A stretch of DNA of 64,000 nucleotides, taken from Pseudomonas moorei. GTDB taxonomy: Bacteria > Pseudomonadota > Gammaproteobacteria > Pseudomonadales > Pseudomonadaceae. Location of the stretch: the NCBI RefSeq assembly GCF_008801475.1, contig NZ_VZPP01000004.1:372001-436000 (forward strand), read 5' to 3'. The notes below the pieces were generated by a model. The model was not told the origin of the DNA. It did no database searches and worked only from the letters and a program-made list of their open reading frames with translations. The position numbers and the translations under genes are program-made. Positions 19,213 through 28,476 of this stretch are shown here, piece by piece; position 1 is the stretch's first letter; each line of letters starts with the position of its first letter.

Positions 19213-20330
19213 GGTGCGCTGGCCACGGCTGGCGCTTCAGGCTCCTTGCGTGTGTCCACTTCGGCGGTCACCGACAGGCCGGGGCGCAGGTGGCCGAGTA
19301 CGCCGTCAGCCGGATCAAGGTGGATACGCACCGGCACCCGTTGCACGATTTTGGTGAAGTTGCCGGTGGCATTTTCTGGCGGGAGCACGCTGAATTGCGC
19401 ACCACTGGCCGGCGCGAGGCTGTCCAGGTGACCGTGAAACTCCTGACCCGAGAGCACGTCGGCGTGAATCACCACCCGCTGGCCGGGCGTCATGCGCGCC
19501 AGTTGGTCTTCCTTGAAGTTGGCATCGACCCACAAGCCGCTGGAAGGCACCACCGACAGCAGTTGCGAACCGGCCTGGGCGTAAGCGCCGAGTCGTGCCC
19601 GGCGATTGCCGATCACGCCGTCGACCGGTGCACGCAGTTCGGTGTAGCCAACGTTCAATTGCGCCAGGTCACGTTCGGCTTTGGCCTGGACCAGCGCGGC
19701 GCGGGCCTGCTGTTTCTGGGTGGCGATCACGTTCAACTGCCGCTGTGCCGCCAGCAGTTCGGCCTGGGCGCGAGTGCTTTGGGCCTGTGCGGTCTTGAAG
19801 GTGGCGTTGGCCCGCTGCGCGCTTTCCACGGAAACGGCGTTGGTGCTGACCAGTTTTTTGTAGCGCGCATCGTCATCCCGCGAACGGGCGGTTTCGGCTC
19901 CGGCGGCGTCGATGCCGGCGCGGGCCTGGCCGATGACGGCTTGCTGCAATTGTTCGGTGGCGTCGAGATTGGCGAGCAGGGCTTCCTCGGCCGCTACTGC
20001 GCCTTCGGCCTTGGCCAGGTTGGCGCGGTAATCGCGGGCGTCGAGACGAATCAGCACATCGCCAGCCTTGACCTTCTGGTTGTCGGTCACCAGCACTTCG
20101 TCGATGTAACCCGCCACTTTCGGCCCGATCACCGTCACGTCGCCGCCAATGTAGGCGTCGTCGGTTGCTTCGATGAAACGGCCGGTCGTCCACCAATGCG
20201 CGACGTACACGCCGGCCAGTACCAGCGCAGCCATACCCAGCGTTGGCAGGAACAGGCGCTTGAGCAGGGGAGGCTTGGGGGTGTTCACCGGGACAGCAAG
20301 GTCGGGTTCAACGGAGGGCATGCTGGTCAT
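19209..20330 (-). CDS. EmrA/HlyD-type membrane fusion protein of an efflux pump
   Basis: A 373-residue periplasmic adaptor anchored by one N-terminal helix (about residues 28-48). The biotinyl-lipoyl-like halves flank a long alpha-hairpin (about 90-210, rich in Ala, Gln and Arg), and the beta-barrel contains RAPVDGVIGNRRARLGAYAQ. It bridges the DHA2 permease to an outer-membrane channel. It is the promoter-proximal gene of the pair and has a conspicuous inverted repeat just upstream. Confidence 0.9.
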   Translation of the reverse strand: MTSMPSVEPDLAVPVNTPKPPLLKRLFLPTLGMAALVLAGVYVAHWWTTGRFIEATDDAYIGGDVTVIGPKVAGYIDEVLVTDNQKVKAGDVLIRLDARDYRANLAKAEGAVAAEEALLANLDATEQLQQAVIGQARAGIDAAGAETARSRDDDARYKKLVSTNAVSVESAQRANATFKTAQAQSTRAQAELLAAQRQLNVIATQKQQARAALVQAKAERDLAQLNVGYTELRAPVDGVIGNRRARLGAYAQAGSQLLSVVPSSGLWVDANFKEDQLARMTPGQRVVIHADVLSGQEFHGHLDSLAPASGAQFSVLPPENATGNFTKIVQRVPVRIHLDPADGVLGHLRPGLSVTAEVDTRKEPEAPAVASAP

Positions 20331-20361
20331 GGAGAATTACCTGTCGGAAACGGCGTTTAAT

Positions 20362-20385
20362 TACGAACGTAATATGACGTATGTA
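20362..20385 (-). promoter_or_regulatory. TetR-type operator candidate upstream of the efflux operon
   Basis: On the minus strand the arms TACATACGT and ACGTTCGTA are inverted repeats (7 of 9 bases) with a 6-base spacer, a 24-base layout like the TtgR/AcrR operators. Inside it, bases 20360-20373 also form a perfect palindrome ATTACGAACGTAAT. It lies 32-55 bases before the fusion-protein start, where it would overlap the promoter. No TetR gene is next to it. Confidence 0.6.
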
Positions 20386-20516
20386 ATATTTAGTGGCAAA
20401 TGAATTTTGCTGCCGGTCGTCAGGTGCTGGGTTGGCTGAGGATTGAGGTCAGAAACAAAACGAAGGAGCTGCCAGCGGCAGCTCCTATCAGGTGTAACGC
20501 GGGAGAAAAGGGGGGA

Positions 20517-21698
20517 TCAAGCGCGTTCGAAGATCGCCGCAATCCCCTGACCGCCGCCGATGCACATGGTCACCAGGGCGTAACGGCCGTTGATGCGATG
20601 CAGTTCGTGGATGGCCTTGGTGGCGATGATGGCACCGGTCGCGCCCACCGGGTGACCCAGGGCGATGCCCGAACCGTTCGGGTTGACCTTGGCCGGATCC
20701 AGGCCCAGCTCCTGGCTGACCGCGCAGGCTTGGGCGGCGAAGGCGATGTTGGCTTCGATCACGTCCAGGTCGGCGATGGTCAGGCCGGCACGCTTGAGCG
20801 CCAGGCGCGTGGCCGGGATCGGGCCCAGGCCCATCAGTTCTGGCTCAACACCGGCGTGGGCGTAGCTGACCAGACGCGCCAGCGGACGCAGGTTGTTGGC
20901 CTGGACCGCGTTGCCGGTGGCCATGACCAGTGCAGCCGCGCCGTCGTTCAAGCCCGAAGCGTTGCCGGCGGTCACCGAACCGTCCTTCTTGAACGCCGGC
21001 TTCATTGCTGCCAGCTGTTCCAGGGACGTGGCGCGTGGGTGCTCGTCGACGTTGAACAGCTTGGTGCCCTTGCGATCCTGGATTTCCACGGTCGCGATCT
21101 GCTCGCTGAAATAGCCGTTGGCGATCGCATGGGCAGCGCGTTTCTGGTCTTCCAGAGCCAGGGCATCCTGCATTTCGCGGGTGATGCCGTTGCGTTCAGC
21201 GACGTTCTCGGCGGTGATGCCCATGTGGATGCTGTGGAACGGGTCATGCAGGATGCCCAGCATGTAATCGATGGCCTGGACGTTACCCATGCGCGCGCCC
21301 CAGCGGGCCGAAGGCATCAGGTACGGGCCGCGGCTCATGGATTCGGCACCGGCACCGATGGCGATTTCGGCGTCGCCCAGCAGCAGGGTCTGTGCCGCAC
21401 TGATGATCGCTTGCAGGCCGGAGCCGCAGAGACGGTTGACGTTGTAGGCCGGGGTTTCTTTCGGGATGTCGGCGTTCATCGCGGCGACCCGGGAGATGTA
21501 GGCGTCACGGGTTTCTGTCGGGATCACGTTGCCCATGACCAGATGACCGACCAGCGCCGGGTCTACGGCGGCCCGTTGCAGGGCGGCCTTCACGGCGGTG
21601 GTTGCCAGGTCGGCCGGTGGCACGTCCTTGAGAGAACCGCCAAAGGTGCCGATGGCGGTACGGGCGGCGCTGACGACGTAGATTTCCGGAGTGTTCAT
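20517..21698 (-). CDS. Acetyl-CoA C-acyltransferase (thiolase)
   Basis: Cytoplasmic biosynthetic-type thiolase of 393 residues, condensing two acyl-CoA units or cleaving 3-ketoacyl-CoA. The nucleophile Cys is in [10 protein letters not shown] (near residue 89), the catalytic His in ALGHPVGATGA, and the second Cys in TMCIGGGQG. In the usual NEAF active-site motif the Glu is replaced: the sequence reads EANIAFAAQ. The Asn that holds the catalytic water is kept. It is coupled to the upstream enoyl-CoA hydratase by a 4-base overlap. It may serve a short acyl-CoA degradation route; the symbols atoB or phaA would be guesses. Confidence 0.9.
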   Translation of the reverse strand: MNTPEIYVVSAARTAIGTFGGSLKDVPPADLATTAVKAALQRAAVDPALVGHLVMGNVIPTETRDAYISRVAAMNADIPKETPAYNVNRLCGSGLQAIISAAQTLLLGDAEIAIGAGAESMSRGPYLMPSARWGARMGNVQAIDYMLGILHDPFHSIHMGITAENVAERNGITREMQDALALEDQKRAAHAIANGYFSEQIATVEIQDRKGTKLFNVDEHPRATSLEQLAAMKPAFKKDGSVTAGNASGLNDGAAALVMATGNAVQANNLRPLARLVSYAHAGVEPELMGLGPIPATRLALKRAGLTIADLDVIEANIAFAAQACAVSQELGLDPAKVNPNGSGIALGHPVGATGAIIATKAIHELHRINGRYALVTMCIGGGQGIAAIFERA

Positions 21699-22477
21699 GG
21701 CTGGTTTCCTTTCGGTGAATGCTTATCAGTACTGCGATTGAGCAGGGCGTTCAAGGCTGTTTTCGCTTCGTCGCTATTGAGGCGTTCGATGAACAGCAGG
21801 TTCTCTTCACGCAGGGTGGCTTGCAGTTCGGCCATGCTGGCCTGTTTCATCAGTTGTCGCGATTGGCGCAGGGCTTGCTGAGGCATTGCCAGCAGTCGAT
21901 GGGCCAGACGGGTGGCCGCCGCCAGGCATTGCGCCCCGTCGTCGAACACTTCGTTGGCCAGGCCCCATGCCACCGCTTCGCTGCCGTCCAGACTGTCGCC
22001 CAACAGCAACAAGCGCGCGGCGCGGGCCTGGCCGAGCAGGCGTGGCAGCAGCAGGCTGGCGCCGAACTCCGGGCACAGGCCCAGGTTGACGAACGGCATG
22101 CGCAGCTTGGCATTGCGGGTGACCAGCACCTGATCGCAATGCAGCAACACGGTGGTGCCGATACCGATGGCGGCCCCGCATACGGCGGCAATCAGTGGTT
22201 TTTGCAGATGGGTCACGGCGCGCATCAGGCGAAAGGCCGGGCTGTCCAGATGCGTGGGTGGCTGCTGCAGGAAGTCCACCAGGTCATTACCGCTGGAAAA
22301 ACAGCTCGGGCCGCCGGTCAGGATGACCACGCCGACCGAGTCGTCCTCGTCCGCCGCGAACAACAGGTCGGCCAGGCGCATGTACATGGCGTTGGTCAAC
22401 GCATTGAGCTTGTCGGGGCGGTCGATGGTCAGCGTCAGTACGCCATCGCGTTGTTCATGTTTGATCAGGTCAGTCAT
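21695..22477 (-). CDS. Enoyl-CoA hydratase/isomerase
   Basis: A 260-residue crotonase-fold enzyme. The oxyanion-hole segments are GPSCFSSGNDLVDFL and AVCGAAIGIGTTVLLHCD. The Glu expected after the second glycine segment is not in its classic place, so the protein could be an isomerase-type member. The start at 22477 (MTDLIKHEQRDGV) fits the family; an upstream open stretch does not. It forms an operon with the thiolase, their stop and start overlapping by four bases. Confidence 0.86.
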   Translation of the reverse strand: MTDLIKHEQRDGVLTLTIDRPDKLNALTNAMYMRLADLLFAADEDDSVGVVILTGGPSCFSSGNDLVDFLQQPPTHLDSPAFRLMRAVTHLQKPLIAAVCGAAIGIGTTVLLHCDQVLVTRNAKLRMPFVNLGLCPEFGASLLLPRLLGQARAARLLLLGDSLDGSEAVAWGLANEVFDDGAQCLAAATRLAHRLLAMPQQALRQSRQLMKQASMAELQATLREENLLFIERLNSDEAKTALNALLNRSTDKHSPKGNQP

Positions 22478-22710
22478 GGATGGCTCTTGCAGAGTCGGTT
22501 CGGTCGCCACTTTAAGCGTCAGGCAAACCCCGCAGCTATGACAAAACGGGTCAACCCGACTGATGCTTTTTGCCATGTGCCGTTGCCGGCCCGGCAGCGG
22601 CAGTCGATTCGCACACACCCATTCGGGGTATGGTGCCGCCTGGCGAATCGCCCAATAGTAGGTTCATCCGCTCATCCAGAGCCGAACTCGCTTGATAAGG
22701 TGAATGTGCA

Positions 22711-23814
22711 ATGCGCAAGACACTGAAGGTGATTTCCAGTCTGTTTGCTCTTCCGTTGATCATCAATGCCCAAGCCGCCGAAGTGGACGACAGCCAGACG
22801 CTGCGGCTCTACAACTGGGCGGATTACATCGGTGAAAAAACCCTGTCGGACTTTGAAAAGTCCACCGGCATCAAAGTGATCTACGACACGTTCGATTCCT
22901 ACGAAACCGTGCAGGCCAAATTGCTCACCGGCCACTCCGGTTATGACCTGATCGTGCTCAACGCTTCCCTCGCACCGCCGCTGATCCAGGCCAAGGTGTT
23001 CCAGCCGCTGGATAAAAAGTTGCTGCCGGGCTGGAACAATCTGGACCCGAAAGTCCTGCACGACCTGCAAGGGTTCGATCCGGGCACCGCCTACTCGGCG
23101 CCTTACACCTGGGGTAGCAACGGTGTCACGTACAACGTCGACAAGATCAAGGAGCGCATGCCCGACGCGCCGATCGGCTCGCTGGCGATGATCTTCGATC
23201 CGAAGATCGTGTCGCGCTTCGCCGATTGCGGCGTGACCCTGCTCGATGCCCCTACCGAAGTCATTCCCATGGCCTTGAAGTACCTGGGACGCGACCCCAG
23301 AAGCGCGGCCCCGGCGGATCTGAAAGCGGCCCAGGATTTGTTGCTGTCGGTCAGGCCGTATATCCGCAAGTTCGACTCGGTCAATTACCTGACCAGCCTG
23401 CCCAATGGCGACGTGTGCATGGCGATGACCTGGTCCGGCGACTACGCGACGGCCATGGCCCGCGCCGAAGAAGCCAAGAAGCAGATCAACCTGGCGTACT
23501 TCATTCCCAAGGAAGGCTCGCTGATCTGGTTCGACAACATGTACATCCCGGCCGATGCGCCCCACGTCGCCAACGCCCACAAGTTTCTGGAATACCTGAT
23601 GCAGCCGCAGGTGATGGCGGACGTGAGCGACTTCATCAATTACGCCAACAGCAACGCGGCGGCCACGCCATTGCTCAACGCCAGCGTGCGAAACAATCCG
23701 GCGATTTATCCCGATGACGACATTCGTCAACGGCTGTTTCCGCAGAAAACCCAGGACGCCAAAGACATGCGAGCCATGACACGCGTCTGGAGCACCGTAA
23801 AAAGCGGGATTTGA
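22711..23814 (+). CDS. Polyamine ABC transporter substrate-binding protein (PotF/SpuD-like)
   Basis: Periplasmic binding protein of 367 residues with a cleavable signal peptide ending near NAQAAEVDD. LRLYNWADYIGEKTL is the hallmark N-terminus of PotD/PotF proteins. Ligand-pocket segments YDLIVLNASL, SAPYTWGSNGVTYNVD and WSGDYATAMARA follow. Putrescine or a related polyamine is the likely ligand. No permease or ATPase genes accompany it; instead the next gene is an aminotransferase, suggesting uptake coupled to catabolism. Confidence 0.9.
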   Translation: MRKTLKVISSLFALPLIINAQAAEVDDSQTLRLYNWADYIGEKTLSDFEKSTGIKVIYDTFDSYETVQAKLLTGHSGYDLIVLNASLAPPLIQAKVFQPLDKKLLPGWNNLDPKVLHDLQGFDPGTAYSAPYTWGSNGVTYNVDKIKERMPDAPIGSLAMIFDPKIVSRFADCGVTLLDAPTEVIPMALKYLGRDPRSAAPADLKAAQDLLLSVRPYIRKFDSVNYLTSLPNGDVCMAMTWSGDYATAMARAEEAKKQINLAYFIPKEGSLIWFDNMYIPADAPHVANAHKFLEYLMQPQVMADVSDFINYANSNAAATPLLNASVRNNPAIYPDDDIRQRLFPQKTQDAKDMRAMTRVWSTVKSGI

Positions 23815-23844
23815 TCGACCCATCGATTCGTTTGAGGTTTTTGT

Positions 23845-25263
23845 ATGGCTACTCCAACTAAAAAAGTGTTCTCGACAGTCGACGCGGCTGAACTGGTCAA
23901 GGCCGACAAGGCCCATCACATGCACGGCTATCACGTGTTCGACGAGCATGCCGAGCAGGGTTCGCTGAACATCGTCGCCGGCGACGGCGCCTACATTTAT
24001 GACACCCAGGGCAACCGTTTTCTCGATGCCGTCGGCGGCATGTGGTGCACCAACATCGGCTTGGGCCGAGAAGAAATGGCCCTGGCCATTGCCGATCAAG
24101 TGCGGCAACTGGCGTACTCCAACCCGTTTTCCGACATGTCGAACAACGTGGCGATCGAGCTGTGCGAAAAACTCGCCAGCCTCGCCCCCGGCGACCTCGA
24201 CCATGTGTTCCTGACCACTGGCGGCTCCACGGCGGTGGACACCGCGTACCGGCTGATCCAGTACTACCAGAACTGTCGCGGCAAGCCGGAAAAGAAACAC
24301 ATCATCGCGCGCTTCAACGCCTATCACGGCTCGACCACCTTGACCATGTCGATCGGCAACAAGGCCGCCGACCGGGTGCCGGAGTTCGATTACGCCAACC
24401 CGCTGATCCATCACGTGTCCAACCCCAACCCGTACCGCGCCCCGGATGGCATGAATGAAGCGCAGTTCCTCGAGTTCCTGGTCAAGGAATTCGAAGACAA
24501 GATCCTGTCGATCGGCGGGGACAAGGTCGCCGGCTTTTTCGCCGAACCGATCATGGGCTCGGGCGGGGTGATCATTCCGCCGAAGGGTTATCTCAAACGC
24601 ATGTGGGACGTGTGCCAGCGCTACGACATCCTGTTCGTTGCCGACGAAGTGGTGACTTCGTTCGGGCGCCTGGGCAAGTTTTTCGCCTCCCTGGACGTGT
24701 TCGATGTGCAACCCGACATCATCACCACCGCCAAGGGCCTCACTTCTGCCTATCTGCCATTGGGGGCGTGCATCTTTTCCGACCGTATCTGGAAAGTCAT
24801 CGCCGAGCCCGGCAAGGGCCGCTGCTTTACCCACGGCTTTACCTACAGCGGTCATCCGGTGTGCTGCACGGCGGCGCTGAAGAACATTGAAATCATCGAA
24901 CGGGAAAACCTGCTGGCCCATGTCGACGATGTCGGCGGTTATCTGGAACAGCGCCTGGCCACGCTCAAGGATTTGCCGTTGGTGGGGGATGTGCGTTGCC
25001 AGAAGTTGATGGCCTGCGTGGAGTTCGTCGCCGACAAACGCACCAAGGCGCTGTTCGCCGATGAAATCAACATTGGCGAAAAAATCCATGTGCGGGCACA
25101 GGCCCGGGGCTTGCTGGTGCGGCCGATCATGCACCTCAACGTCATGTCGCCGCCGTTGATTCTCAGCTATGCCCAGGTCGACGAAATCGTCGAGATCCTG
25201 CGGGTATGCATCCTGGAAGTGGCGGCCGAGCTGGAGCAGAGCGGCCAGTATTTCGGGCAATGA
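23845..25263 (+). CDS. Class III (omega-type) aminotransferase, probable polyamine/amine substrate
   Basis: A 472-residue PLP enzyme of aminotransferase fold class III. The cofactor Asp lies in LFVADEVVTSFGRLG and the Schiff-base Lys in TTAKGLTSAYLPLGA near residue 300. RFNAYHGSTTLTMS binds the phosphate. It follows the polyamine-binding-protein gene by 30 bases and precedes a LuxR regulator, so deamination of an imported polyamine or diamine is the best guess. SpuC-like activity is possible but not proven. Confidence 0.87.
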   Translation: MATPTKKVFSTVDAAELVKADKAHHMHGYHVFDEHAEQGSLNIVAGDGAYIYDTQGNRFLDAVGGMWCTNIGLGREEMALAIADQVRQLAYSNPFSDMSNNVAIELCEKLASLAPGDLDHVFLTTGGSTAVDTAYRLIQYYQNCRGKPEKKHIIARFNAYHGSTTLTMSIGNKAADRVPEFDYANPLIHHVSNPNPYRAPDGMNEAQFLEFLVKEFEDKILSIGGDKVAGFFAEPIMGSGGVIIPPKGYLKRMWDVCQRYDILFVADEVVTSFGRLGKFFASLDVFDVQPDIITTAKGLTSAYLPLGACIFSDRIWKVIAEPGKGRCFTHGFTYSGHPVCCTAALKNIEIIERENLLAHVDDVGGYLEQRLATLKDLPLVGDVRCQKLMACVEFVADKRTKALFADEINIGEKIHVRAQARGLLVRPIMHLNVMSPPLILSYAQVDEIVEILRVCILEVAAELEQSGQYFGQ

Positions 25264-25316
25264 GTCTTTCAGTCAGGCTTTTACCAAGGGCCTGCTCACC
25301 CGCTAGACTGCGGGGC

Positions 25317-26168
25317 ATGAGCAAACCAGACGACGACACACTGATCGCAATGCCCTTCGGGGCCTTGCACAAATGGCATGAGGGCATGCGCGAGGCCTTC
25401 GCCCATGTCGACGAGCCTGACGCCCTGCAATACCTGGCGTCAGCATTGGCGCAGCTGGTGTCCATCGAGTCGATGATGATCAGCCTGGAGCGCAAGGACC
25501 GCGCGCCTCAGTTGCTGCACCAGCGCGGCATTGCCCAGGAATACCAGGTCTCGATTCTCGACCGCTATTTTTCCGGGGGCTACCTGCTCGACCCGTTTTG
25601 TCTGGCGGTGGAGCAAGGCTTGGCGCAAGGCTTCTATCACCTGGAGGAAATTGCCCCGGACAACTTCTTCGACAGTGACTACTACAAGTCCTACTACCTG
25701 AAGGCGGGTTGTTCGGAAGACAGCTACTACATCGTCGATACGGGCAACGACACCAAGATATCCGTCAGCCTGTTTCAAGGTTTCGGCGGTGAATGCCTGC
25801 AGGTCGAACAACTGAACCTGCTGCGCGCCGTCGAACCGCTGGTGCGCGAATTTGTCAGCGAGTTCAGTCAGCGCGGCCTGTTGCGCAATCACGAAATCCA
25901 AAGCGATAACGATCAAGGCCTGCGGGATGATCTCAAGCACCGGGTGCAGTCGGCCTTCGAGCAATTCGGGTGCGATGTGCTCACCGAGCGTGAGCGGGAA
26001 GTGGCGCACATGGTGCTTCGCGGTCACTCGGTGAAATCCACCGCCAGCCAGATGGGCATCTCCCCGGAAACCGTGCGCATGCACCGCAAGAATCTGTACC
26101 TGAAACTGGAAGTGGGGTCGCAGTCGGAGTTGTTTGCGCTGTTTATCGAGTGGTTGCGCAAGCACTGA
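25317..26168 (+). CDS. LuxR-family transcriptional regulator
   Basis: A 283-residue regulator with a C-terminal LuxR/NarL helix-turn-helix (about residues 220-280): LTEREREVAHMVLRGHSVK and PETVRMHRKNLYLKL. The N-terminal about 200 residues show no receiver aspartate pattern or recognisable autoinducer domain; they probably form a ligand-sensing domain. The ATG at 25317 follows GGGG; an earlier in-frame start at 25206 would overlap the aminotransferase. It most likely controls the preceding two genes. Confidence 0.85.
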   Translation: MSKPDDDTLIAMPFGALHKWHEGMREAFAHVDEPDALQYLASALAQLVSIESMMISLERKDRAPQLLHQRGIAQEYQVSILDRYFSGGYLLDPFCLAVEQGLAQGFYHLEEIAPDNFFDSDYYKSYYLKAGCSEDSYYIVDTGNDTKISVSLFQGFGGECLQVEQLNLLRAVEPLVREFVSEFSQRGLLRNHEIQSDNDQGLRDDLKHRVQSAFEQFGCDVLTEREREVAHMVLRGHSVKSTASQMGISPETVRMHRKNLYLKLEVGSQSELFALFIEWLRKH

Positions 26169-26186
26169 CCACAACACCAAGCCAAT

Positions 26187-26286
26187 GTAGGAGCGAGCTT
26201 GCTCGCGAAAAAAATGAGAGCACCGCGTTTATCCAGAAAGCGCGCGCCATTATTCACGTCCATCGCGAGCAGGCTCGCTCCTACAG
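26187..26286. repeat. REPIN (inverted REP doublet)
   Basis: GTAGGAGCGAGCTTGCTCGC and its inverted partner ending in GCTCGCTCCTAC enclose about 50 bases. Confidence 0.85.
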
Positions 26287-26330
26287 TCGTCAGTGGTTGT
26301 CCACAGAATCTGCGAACAACCTTGAGCCCT

Positions 26331-26356
26331 ATGGGAGCGAGCTCGCTCCCACAGGT
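26331..26356. repeat. Single REP hairpin after the LuxR gene
   Basis: TGGGAGCGAGCTCGCTCCCA is a perfect palindrome. With the neighbouring REPIN it fills the convergent gap before paaZ and may act as a two-way terminator. Confidence 0.75.
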
Positions 26357-26385
26357 TTGTGGTCAGGCAGGAACCCTGCTCAAGA

Positions 26386-28440
26386 TCAGTCTTCGCGTTT
26401 AACCACCAGGGTCAAAATGTCATAGCTGGCCACCAGCTCACCCAACTGATTGGTGACTTCCACGTCCCACGCCACCACCCCTTGCGGGACGCCTTGCGGG
26501 CTCTTTTTGCCCTGGTCGATTTTGCGTTTGCAGGTCAGGCGCGCCTGGATGGTGTCGCCGATGCCCACCGGGTTGATGAAGCGCAGGGTGTCCAGGCCGT
26601 AGTTGGCCAGCACCGGGCCGACACCCGGGGATACGAACAGACCGGCGGCGGCCGACAGCACGAAATAACCGTGGGCGATGCGCTTGCCGAACTGCGATTC
26701 CTTGGCGGCGATGTCGTCGAAGTGCATGTAGAAGTGATCCCCCGACAGGCAGCCGAAGTTCACCAGGTCCGCTTCGGTGACCGTGCGGCGGTGAGTCAGC
26801 AGCGACTCGCCGATCTGCAGGTCCTGGAAGTAACGGCGGAACGGGTGCACCTCGGTTTCGATGACTTTGGCGCCACGCACGTATTCACCGGTCACCGCCG
26901 CGAGCATGGTGGGCGAACCCTGTACCGCCGCGCGTTGCAGGTAGTGCTTCACCGCGCGCAGGCCGCCCAGTTCCTCACCACCACCGGCACGACCGGGACC
27001 GCCATGCTTGAGTTGCGGCAGCGGCGAGCCGTGGCCGGTGGACTCACCCGCGCAGTTGCGGTCCAGCACCAGCAAGCGCCCGTGCAATGCAGCGGCCACC
27101 GGAATGGCCTTGGCGGCAATCTGCGGATCCTTGGTCACCAGGCTGGCCACCAGGCTGCCTTTGCCGCGTGCGGCCAGGGCCAGGGCTTCGTCGAGATCGT
27201 CATAGGCCATCAGGGTGCTGACCGGGCCGAACGCTTCGATATCGTGAGCGCCGCCTTCGGCATGCGGGTCGCGAGCCTGCAGCAGGGTCGGGGCGAAAAA
27301 CGCACCCTGGCTGACGTTCTCGCCGCGCGGTTCGAAGCCATCGCGGGCGCCGAACAGCATGTCGCTGCTTTGCAACAGCGCTTCCAGACGTTCGGCCACG
27401 TCTTTCTGCTGATCGTGGGACGCCAGTGCCCCCATGCGCACGCCTTCCACCGACGGGTCGCCGACCACCACTTTGGCCAGGCGATCGCGCAGGCGCGTGG
27501 CCACGGCGTCGATGTGTCTGGCCGGAACGATGGCGCGGCGAATGGCGGTGCATTTCTGCCCGGCCTTGGTGGTCATTTCCCGGGCGACTTCCTTGATGAA
27601 CAGCTCGAACTCTTCGTTATCCGGGGTGACATCCGGGGCGAGGATCGCGCAGTTCAGCGAATCGGCTTCGGCGGTGAACGGCACCGAGTTGCGAATCAGG
27701 TTCGGGTTGACCCGCAGCTTGGCCGCGGTGTCGGCGGAACCGGTGAAGGTCACCACGTCCTGGCCTTGCAGGCGGTCGAGCAAATCGCCGGTGCCGCCGA
27801 TGATCAGTTGCAGGCTGCCCGCTGGCAGCAAGCCGGACTCGTCCATCAGGCGCACCACGGCTTCAGTCAGGTAGCTGGTGGCGCTGGCCGGTTTGACGAT
27901 GCACGGCATACCGGCGAGGAAACTCGGGGCGAATTTTTCCAGCATGCCCCAGATCGGGAAGTTGAAGGCGTTGATGTGCACCGCCACGCCGCCCCGAGGC
28001 ACGAGGATGTGGGTGCCGGCGAAGGTGCCCATTTTGCTCAACTGCAGGGCTGGGCCTTCGTGGACGACGTTGCCCGACGGCAGTTCCCGCGAACCGAGAC
28101 TGGCATAGGTGAACAGCGTGCTGTTGCCGCCTTCGATGTCGATCCAGCTGTCAGCGCGGGTGGCGCCGCTGTGGTGGGAGATTGCGTAGAGCTGTTCCTT
28201 GCGTTCGCTCAGGTACAGGGCCAGTGCCTTGAGGCGCTGGGCACGCTGCTGGAAATCCAGCGCCATCAGGCCGCTGACGCCTTGGCGGCGGCCGTGTTCG
28301 ATGGCTTCGGCGAAGTCCGGGCGCTCTTCGTGGGTACGGGCGATTTCATGGCCATCGATGGCGCTGCGCAGGATTTGTGCGCCGTGTTGGCCGATCCAGC
28401 GACCGGCGATGAAACTTTGCAGGGTAGGGGCGTGGGACAT
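26386..28440 (-). CDS. paaZ: Oxepin-CoA hydrolase / 3-oxo-5,6-dehydrosuberyl-CoA semialdehyde dehydrogenase
   Basis: Bifunctional ring-opening enzyme of phenylacetate degradation, 684 residues. The N-terminal aldehyde dehydrogenase part (about 1-520) has the catalytic Cys in KAGQKCTAIRRAIVP and a conserved Glu region near FTAEADSLN. The C-terminal MaoC-like hotdog domain (about 535-680) carries the hydratase motif GDHFYMHFDDIAA. It hydrolyses oxepin-CoA and oxidises the aldehyde to 3-oxo-5,6-dehydrosuberyl-CoA. It is the last gene of the paaABCDE-Z unit, separated from paaE by a REPIN. Confidence 0.95.
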   Translation of the reverse strand: MSHAPTLQSFIAGRWIGQHGAQILRSAIDGHEIARTHEERPDFAEAIEHGRRQGVSGLMALDFQQRAQRLKALALYLSERKEQLYAISHHSGATRADSWIDIEGGNSTLFTYASLGSRELPSGNVVHEGPALQLSKMGTFAGTHILVPRGGVAVHINAFNFPIWGMLEKFAPSFLAGMPCIVKPASATSYLTEAVVRLMDESGLLPAGSLQLIIGGTGDLLDRLQGQDVVTFTGSADTAAKLRVNPNLIRNSVPFTAEADSLNCAILAPDVTPDNEEFELFIKEVAREMTTKAGQKCTAIRRAIVPARHIDAVATRLRDRLAKVVVGDPSVEGVRMGALASHDQQKDVAERLEALLQSSDMLFGARDGFEPRGENVSQGAFFAPTLLQARDPHAEGGAHDIEAFGPVSTLMAYDDLDEALALAARGKGSLVASLVTKDPQIAAKAIPVAAALHGRLLVLDRNCAGESTGHGSPLPQLKHGGPGRAGGGEELGGLRAVKHYLQRAAVQGSPTMLAAVTGEYVRGAKVIETEVHPFRRYFQDLQIGESLLTHRRTVTEADLVNFGCLSGDHFYMHFDDIAAKESQFGKRIAHGYFVLSAAAGLFVSPGVGPVLANYGLDTLRFINPVGIGDTIQARLTCKRKIDQGKKSPQGVPQGVVAWDVEVTNQLGELVASYDILTLVVKRED

Positions 28441-28476
28441 GTTGTCTCCTTGAAAATAGTCGGGCTTGCCGCAGGC

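Noticed and set aside
20517..22477. Part of the phenylacetate cluster or of polyhydroxyalkanoate synthesis
   Set aside because: paaJ and paaF/paaG are already present in the paa block, and no phaB or phaC gene is near; the pathway was left open.
22672..25260. An 862-codon minus-strand open frame across the polyamine and aminotransferase genes
   Set aside because: It is antisense to two well-recognised genes, has no motif of its own, and its length is explained by codon bias in the true frames.
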